Shown here: positions 58,437-64,000 of the stretch, piece by piece
Position numbering within the stretch: the stretch's first letter is position 1
Layout: each line of letters begins with the position of its first letter
NCBI RefSeq assembly: GCF_002234595.1
Contig: NZ_NMUL01000045.1
Coordinates: forward strand, 1-64,000
DNA: 64,000 bases
Direction: 5' to 3'
Source: Amycolatopsis vastitatis
GTDB lineage: Bacteria; Actinomycetota; Actinomycetes; Mycobacteriales; Pseudonocardiaceae
Made by a program: the position numbers and the translations under genes
The notes under the pieces: model-generated
What the model was told of the DNA's origin: nothing
The model's input: only the letters and a program-made list of their open reading frames with translations
The model's database searches: none

Positions 58437-60950
58437 ATGAGTACTCCATACGAGCGCCCGCGAGTCCCGGACAAGGTCGGTGTCGACGGTCTGGAGGCCA
58501 AGTGGGTACCCGTATGGGAATCCACCGGCGCCTACCGTTTCGACCGCACGAAGACCCGCGAAGAGATCTACTCGATCGACACCCCGCCGCCGACGGTCAG
58601 CGGGTCGCTCCACATCGGGCACGTGTTCTCCTTCACCCAGACCGACGTGGTCGCGCGGTTCAAGCGGATGCGCGGGTCGGAGGTGTTCTACCCGATGGGG
58701 TGGGACGACAACGGCCTGCCGACCGAACGCCGGGTGCAGAACCACTTCGGCGTCCGCTGCGAGCCGTCGCTGCCGTACGACCCGGATTTCCGCCCGCCGG
58801 AGAAGCCGGGCAAGGACGTCGTCGCGGTGTCGCGACGGAACTTCGTCGAGCTGTGCGAAGAGCTGACCGAGACCGACGAGAAGGTCTTCGAGGAACTGTG
58901 GCGGCGGCTCGGGTTGTCCGTCGACTGGACGATGACGTACCAGACGATCGGGCGTGAGTCGCGGCTGATCTCGCAGCGCGCGTTCCTGCGCAACCTCGAG
59001 CGTGGCGAGGCGTACCAGGCCGAAGCGCCGACGCTCTGGGACGTGTCGTTCCGCACCGCCGTCGCCCAGGCCGAGCTGGAGGACCGCGAACGGCCGGGCG
59101 CCTTCCACGACCTCGCGTTCACCGGTCCCGACGGCGCGGACGTCGTGATCGCGACGACCCGGCCGGAGCTGCTGCCCGCGTGCGTCGCGCTGGTGGCGCA
59201 CCCGGACGACGAGCGGTTCAAGCCGCTCTTCGGGAAAACCGTGCGGACGCCGGTGTTCGGCGTCGAAGTGCCCGTGGTGGCCCACCACCTCGCGGATCCG
59301 GAGAAGGGCCGCGGCATCGCCATGGTGTGCACCTTCGGCGACACCACCGACGTCACGTGGTGGCGCGAGCTGCGGCTCGCCACGCGGGTGGTGCTGGGCC
59401 GCGACGGCCGGTTCCTGCCCGACGCGCCGTCCGGGGTGCCGGTGGAGGCGTACGCGCCGCTCGTCGGCAAGACCGTCCACACGGGACGCGAGATCATGGT
59501 GCGCCTGCTGCGCGAAGCCGGTGCCCTGCACGGGGAACCGCGGCCGATCACGCACTCGGTGAAGTTCTACGAAAAGGGCGACAAGCCCCTGGAAATCGTC
59601 GCCAGCCGGCAGTGGTACCTGCGCAACGGCGGGAACGACGCCGCCTTCCGGGAGAAGATGCTCGCGCGCGGCGAAGAGCTCAACTGGGTGCCGAAGCACA
59701 TGCGCGTGCGGTACTCGTCGTGGGTGGAGAACCTGGCCGGGGACTGGCTGATCAGCCGCCAGCGGTTCTTCGGGGTGCCGATCCCGCTGTGGTACCGGCT
59801 CGGCGCGGACGGCGAGCCGGACTACGACGCGCGCCTGCTGCCGGACACCTTGCCGGTCGACCCGAGCAGCGACGTCCCGCCGGGGTTCACCGAGGAGCAG
59901 CGCGGGAAGCCGGGCGGGTTCGCCGCGGATCCCGACGTGATGGACACGTGGGCGACGTCGTCGCTGACGCCGCAGATCGTCGGCCGGTGGAGCATCGACG
60001 ACGACCTGTTCGAGCGGGTGTTCCCCATGGACCTGCGGCCCCAGGCGCACGAGATCATCCGCACCTGGCTGTTCTCGACGGCGGTGCGCGCGGAGCTGGA
60101 GCACGGCGTACTGCCGTGGCGGGCGGCGGCGATCGCGGGCTGGGTGCTCGACCCCGACCGCAAGAAGATGTCGAAGTCCATCGGCAACGTGATCACCCCG
60201 GTGGACCTGCTGGAGCGCTTCGGCTCGGACGCCGTGCGGTACTGGGCGGCGAGCGCGCGCCCGGGCGTCGACACGGCGGTGGACGAAGGCCAGATGAAGG
60301 TCGGGCGGCGGCTGGCGACGAAGCTGCTCAACGCGAGCCGGTTCGTGCTGGGCCTCGGCGTGCCGATGCCCGGCGCCGTCGCCACCGAGCCGCTGGACCG
60401 GGCGCTGCTGGCGTCGTTGGCCGTCGTCACCGAGCAGGCGACGGCGGCGTTGGAAGCACTGGACTACGCCCGGGCGTTGCAGGTGACGGAGACGTTCTTC
60501 TGGACGTTCTGCGACGACTACGTGGAGCTGGTGAAGGGCCGCGCCTACGGTGACCGAGGTGACGACGCGGCCCAGTCGGCGCGGGCCGCGCTGGTGACCA
60601 CGCTCTCGGCCCTGCTGCGGCTGTTCGCGCCGTTCCTGCCGTTCGCGACCGAGGAGGTCTGGTCGTGGTGGCAGGAGGGCTCGGTGCACCGGGCCGCGTG
60701 GCCCGCGGCCGCGTCGTCCGACGGTGACCCCGAGGTGCTCGCTTTGGCGGGCCAGGTGATCGCGGCGGTCCGCCGCGCGAAGACCGACGCGAAGGTGTCG
60801 ATGCGCACGGCGGTGGAGAGCCTGACGGTGACCGGGCCGGCGGAGGTGCTGGCGCGGTTCGAGCAGATCGAGCCCGACATCCGCATCGCGGGCGCGATCT
60901 CGGACGTCACCACCCGCGAAGGCGACTTCGCGGTGGAGGCCAAGGTCTAG
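58437..60950 (+). CDS. valS: Valyl-tRNA synthetase, short archaeal-type form
   Basis: An 837-residue class Ia synthetase charging tRNA-Val. HIGH is at 59-62 (SGSLHIGHVFSF) and KMSKS at about 577-581 (RKKMSKSIGN). The editing domain contains IATTRPELLPACVALVAHP. MGWDDNGLPTERRVQNHFGVRC and SRRNFVELCEELTETDEKVF are typical of the archaeal-type subgroup. It ends soon after the anticodon-binding domain and lacks the C-terminal coiled-coil arm of ordinary bacterial ValS. A TAGAGT element overlapping the MFS stop ends 6 nt before the ATG, suggesting leaderless translation. Confidence 0.9.
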   Translation: MSTPYERPRVPDKVGVDGLEAKWVPVWESTGAYRFDRTKTREEIYSIDTPPPTVSGSLHIGHVFSFTQTDVVARFKRMRGSEVFYPMGWDDNGLPTERRVQNHFGVRCEPSLPYDPDFRPPEKPGKDVVAVSRRNFVELCEELTETDEKVFEELWRRLGLSVDWTMTYQTIGRESRLISQRAFLRNLERGEAYQAEAPTLWDVSFRTAVAQAELEDRERPGAFHDLAFTGPDGADVVIATTRPELLPACVALVAHPDDERFKPLFGKTVRTPVFGVEVPVVAHHLADPEKGRGIAMVCTFGDTTDVTWWRELRLATRVVLGRDGRFLPDAPSGVPVEAYAPLVGKTVHTGREIMVRLLREAGALHGEPRPITHSVKFYEKGDKPLEIVASRQWYLRNGGNDAAFREKMLARGEELNWVPKHMRVRYSSWVENLAGDWLISRQRFFGVPIPLWYRLGADGEPDYDARLLPDTLPVDPSSDVPPGFTEEQRGKPGGFAADPDVMDTWATSSLTPQIVGRWSIDDDLFERVFPMDLRPQAHEIIRTWLFSTAVRAELEHGVLPWRAAAIAGWVLDPDRKKMSKSIGNVITPVDLLERFGSDAVRYWAASARPGVDTAVDEGQMKVGRRLATKLLNASRFVLGLGVPMPGAVATEPLDRALLASLAVVTEQATAALEALDYARALQVTETFFWTFCDDYVELVKGRAYGDRGDDAAQSARAALVTTLSALLRLFAPFLPFATEEVWSWWQEGSVHRAAWPAAASSDGDPEVLALAGQVIAAVRRAKTDAKVSMRTAVESLTVTGPAEVLARFEQIEPDIRIAGAISDVTTREGDFAVEAKV

Positions 60951-60965
60951 CCGGAGGGGCCGCCA

Positions 60966-61793
60966 TCACGAACCGGCGGCGGCCCACCAGGCTTCGTCGA
61001 TCTCGCCGCGTGCCACGATCTCCGCCGGGCCCGACAGCGTCGACGCGCCGCGGGACACCGTCACCTCGACGCGGCCGCCCGGGATGTCCACAGTGGACCT
61101 TCCGGTGTCGGTGCCCGCCAGGTGGAACGCCGCCGCCACCGCGGCGACCGTGCCGGTGCCGCACGCCCGCGTCTCGCCCACCCCGCGCTCGTGCACGCGC
61201 ATCCGCAGCGCGTTCTCGCCGAGGCGGTTGACGAACTCGAGGTTGACTCCGTGCGGGAAGACGTCGTGGTCGAAGTCGGGCTGGTCACGCAGGTCGAGGT
61301 CCGCGACGTCGTCGTCGAGCAGCGACACCAGGTGCGGGTTGCCGACGTTCACCGCCACGCCGGAGAACGGGCGGCCGGCCACCACCGTCACGGACGTGCC
61401 GGTGATCGTCGCCGGTCCCATCTCGACGGTCACCGAGCGGTCCGGGTGCACGACCACCGGGCGGTCGCCGGCGCGGGTGCCGACGACGAACTCGCCCTCG
61501 GTGGCCAGACCCGCTTCGACCAGGTAGCGGGCGAAGACGCGCACGCCGTTGCCGCACATCTCGGCGATCGACCCGTCGGCGTTGCGGTAGTCCATGAACC
61601 ACTCGCCCGCGGACGGCTCGTCGAGCGCGGCGGCGCGGACGACGCGCAGCACGCCGTCGGCCCCGAGGCCGCGGCGGCGGTCGCACAGCGCGGCGACCCT
61701 CGCCTCGGTCAGCCCGAGGCGGCCGGCCGGGTCGGGGAGCAGCACGAAGTCGTTCTGTGTGCCGTGCCCCTTGAGGAACTCGATTCCGCCCAT
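60966..61793 (-). CDS. dapF: Diaminopimelate epimerase
   Basis: A 275-residue enzyme converting LL- to meso-diaminopimelate for peptidoglycan and lysine synthesis. The two catalytic cysteines are C80 (IAEMCGNGVRVFARY) and C211 (GVGETRACGTGT). The N-terminal KGHGTQNDFVLL is conserved. TAATCT (61801-61806) stands 7 nt before the ATG, so the message is probably leaderless although miaA ends only 10 bp upstream. It converges on valS. Confidence 0.95.
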   Translation of the reverse strand: MGGIEFLKGHGTQNDFVLLPDPAGRLGLTEARVAALCDRRRGLGADGVLRVVRAAALDEPSAGEWFMDYRNADGSIAEMCGNGVRVFARYLVEAGLATEGEFVVGTRAGDRPVVVHPDRSVTVEMGPATITGTSVTVVAGRPFSGVAVNVGNPHLVSLLDDDVADLDLRDQPDFDHDVFPHGVNLEFVNRLGENALRMRVHERGVGETRACGTGTVAAVAAAFHLAGTDTGRSTVDIPGGRVEVTVSRGASTLSGPAEIVARGEIDEAWWAAAGS

Positions 61794-61803
61794 AGGGTGA
61801 AGA

Positions 61804-62715
<912 letters not shown>

Positions 62716-62874
62716 GGCGGCTGACGATACCTGCGGGCCGACACGGAGCGTCCACCGGAAGTAGGATCACGAGCTTCGAGTGGCCCATCCAGTACCACGG
62801 TGCGCGCTGAGCTGCTTGAATGCCGCGTGGGGCCGTAGCATCCGAGCACGGCCCGTGACGACCGCATTACCCGG

Positions 62875-62910
62875 CCCCGCTCCACGGCGGGGCGCCCGCG
62901 CGAGCGGGCG
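62875..62910 (+). promoter_or_regulatory. Two adjacent hairpins in the leader of the DUF349 gene
   Basis: CCCCGC(TCCACG)GCGGGG at 62875-62892 abuts CGCCCGC(GCGA)GCGGGCG at 62893-62910. The second is a perfect 7-bp stem closed by a GNRA-type tetraloop. They end about 12 bp before the AAGGAG ribosome-binding site of the DUF349 gene, where they could affect its translation, or could end a short transcript. Confidence 0.5.
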
Positions 62911-62932
62911 TACAGGCGATAAGGAGCCTGCG

Positions 62933-64000
62933 ATGGCCCAGGAGAACACTTCCACCGGTACCCCGGCCCCGCACCCGGTGCCGCACGCGCTGCACGCCGG
63001 GCACGCCGCCCCGCCCGTGCCGCCCGCCGAGCCCACCCCCGCGACCTGGGGCCGGATCGACGACGAGGGCACCGTCTACGTCATCACCGCCGAGGGGGAA
63101 CGTGCCGTCGGCGTCTGGCAGGCAGGCAGTCCCGACGAAGGTCTGGTGCACTACGCCCGCCGCTTCGACGACGTGCGCACCGAGGTCGAGCTGCTGGAAA
63201 CCCGGCTGATCTCCGGCGCGGGCGACCCGAAGCACGCGCTGTCGAGCGCGACCCAGATCCGGGACGGGCTGGCCGAGGCCGCGGTGGTCGGCGACCTCGC
63301 GGCGCTCGCCGCGCGGCTGGAGTACGTCATCGCGCACGCCGAGAAGGCGCTGGCCAGCGCGAAGGCCGAGCGGGAGGAGGCCCGCGCGGCCGCCGTCGCC
63401 CGGAAGCAGGAGCTGGCCGAAGAGGCCGAGAAGATCGCCGCCGAGTCCACGCAGTGGAAGGCGGCGGGCGACCGGCTGCGGACGATCCTCGACGAGTGGA
63501 AGACGGTCAAGGGCGTCGACCGCAAGACCGACGACGAGCTGTGGAAGCGGTTCTCGAAGGCCCGCGAGGCGTTCAACCGCCGGCGCGGCTCGCACTTCGC
63601 CGAGCTCGACAAGCAGCGCGCGGCGGCCAAGCAGCGCAAGGAGGAGCTCATCGCCGAAGCGGAGGCGATCAGCGAGTCCGACGACTGGGGCGACACCGCC
63701 GGCCGCTACAAGGACCTGATGACGGAGTGGAAGGCCGCCGGCCGCGCGCCGAAGGACAGCGACGAGGCACTGTGGCAGCGGTTCCGCGCGGCGCAGGACA
63801 AGTTCTTCGCCCGCCGGTCCGCGGTGTTCTCCGAGCGCGACGCGGAGTTCTCGCAGAACGCCGCCCGCAAGGAGGAACTGCTGGTCGAGGCCGAGAAGAT
63901 CGACGCGGCAGCCAACCTGGAGGCGGCGAAGAACGCGCTGCGCCGGATCCAGGAGCAGTGGGACGAGATCGGCAAGGTCCCGCGCGAACGCATCCGCGAG
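62933..64000 (+). CDS. DUF349 domain protein, runs off the right edge
   Basis: The first 356 codons are visible. A low-complexity start (TPAPHPVPHALHAGHAAPPV) and a small beta region (WGRIDDEGTVYVITAEGERAV) precede a long helical part with at least three DUF349 repeats (for example QWKAAGDRLRTILDEWKTV, LWKRFSKAREAFNRRRGSHF; RYKDLMTEWKAAGRAPKDSD). AAGGAG precedes the ATG. The position next to miaA matches Rv2731. The role is unknown; DUF349 proteins are helical and probably scaffold-like. Confidence 0.85.
   Translation, partial: MAQENTSTGTPAPHPVPHALHAGHAAPPVPPAEPTPATWGRIDDEGTVYVITAEGERAVGVWQAGSPDEGLVHYARRFDDVRTEVELLETRLISGAGDPKHALSSATQIRDGLAEAAVVGDLAALAARLEYVIAHAEKALASAKAEREEARAAAVARKQELAEEAEKIAAESTQWKAAGDRLRTILDEWKTVKGVDRKTDDELWKRFSKAREAFNRRRGSHFAELDKQRAAAKQRKEELIAEAEAISESDDWGDTAGRYKDLMTEWKAAGRAPKDSDEALWQRFRAAQDKFFARRSAVFSERDAEFSQNAARKEELLVEAEKIDAAANLEAAKNALRRIQEQWDEIGKVPRERIRE

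Noticed and set aside
62875..62910. 6C RNA, an actinobacterial small RNA with two hairpins
   Set aside because: The two loops (TCCACG and GCGA) lack the runs of cytosines that define 6C RNA.

Overview
The window is high-GC actinomycete DNA, most likely from a member of the Pseudonocardiaceae such as Amycolatopsis or a relative. This is inferred from codon usage, many GTG starts, mycobacterium-like gene families and the local gene order. No rRNA, tRNA, CRISPR array or replication origin was recognised. Coding density is high and most genes belong to known families.

Layout. 1-253: the edge of an insertion sequence. 254-5639: mixed metabolic and secreted proteins (flavin monooxygenase, Tat-exported ferritin-like protein, aminotransferase, lipoprotein, I36-type inhibitor). 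6010-7980: a translationally coupled three-gene cassette made of an EspR-like HTH protein, an HELSH metallopeptidase-like protein and a seven-helix MAB_1171c-type membrane protein; its function is unknown and it is the best candidate here for an undescribed system. 8006-21831: a complete mce4-type sterol import locus (Mas4B, Mas4A, Mce4F to Mce4A, YrbE4B, YrbE4A), two short-chain dehydrogenases, an FdxD-type ferredoxin and a divergent FadE26/FadE27 (ChsE4/ChsE5-like) acyl-CoA dehydrogenase pair. An 18-bp palindrome matching the KstR operator lies in the divergent promoter.

21737-29010: a WYL regulator with an epoxide hydrolase, a serine hydrolase, then a protein acyltransferase (GNAT fused to a degenerate NDP-forming acyl-CoA synthetase) next to an AcuC deacetylase, which together look like a reversible lysine acylation module. 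29011-29479 is non-coding and holds about twelve copies of a 19-bp tandem repeat. 29480-33526: sulfurtransferase, then ideR/dtxR-galK-galE. 33641-47421: DUF4192, M23 peptidase, NarL-type two-component pair, a collapsed FAD-oxidase remnant, an X-Pro peptidase-like hydrolase, MuiA-like DUF4139, CBS protein, MocR regulator, YpfJ-like zinc protease and prolyl oligopeptidase.

47481-64000: a conserved DNA-metabolism and housekeeping block, nrdJ-nrdR-LysM/lexA-(membrane protein)-hflX-...-dapF-miaA-DUF349, which resembles the M. tuberculosis Rv2718c-Rv2731 order. NrdJ carries a 397-residue intein placed exactly before the thiyl-radical cysteine. An ArsR-like regulator, an MFS exporter and an archaeal-type valyl-tRNA synthetase sit between hflX and dapF and look like an insertion. 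Regulatory sites are well preserved: LexA boxes between lexA and the LysM gene, a NrdR-like box and three DnaA-box-like repeats at exact 32-bp spacing upstream of nrdR, and many leaderless promoters (TAnnnT 6-7 nt before the start codon).
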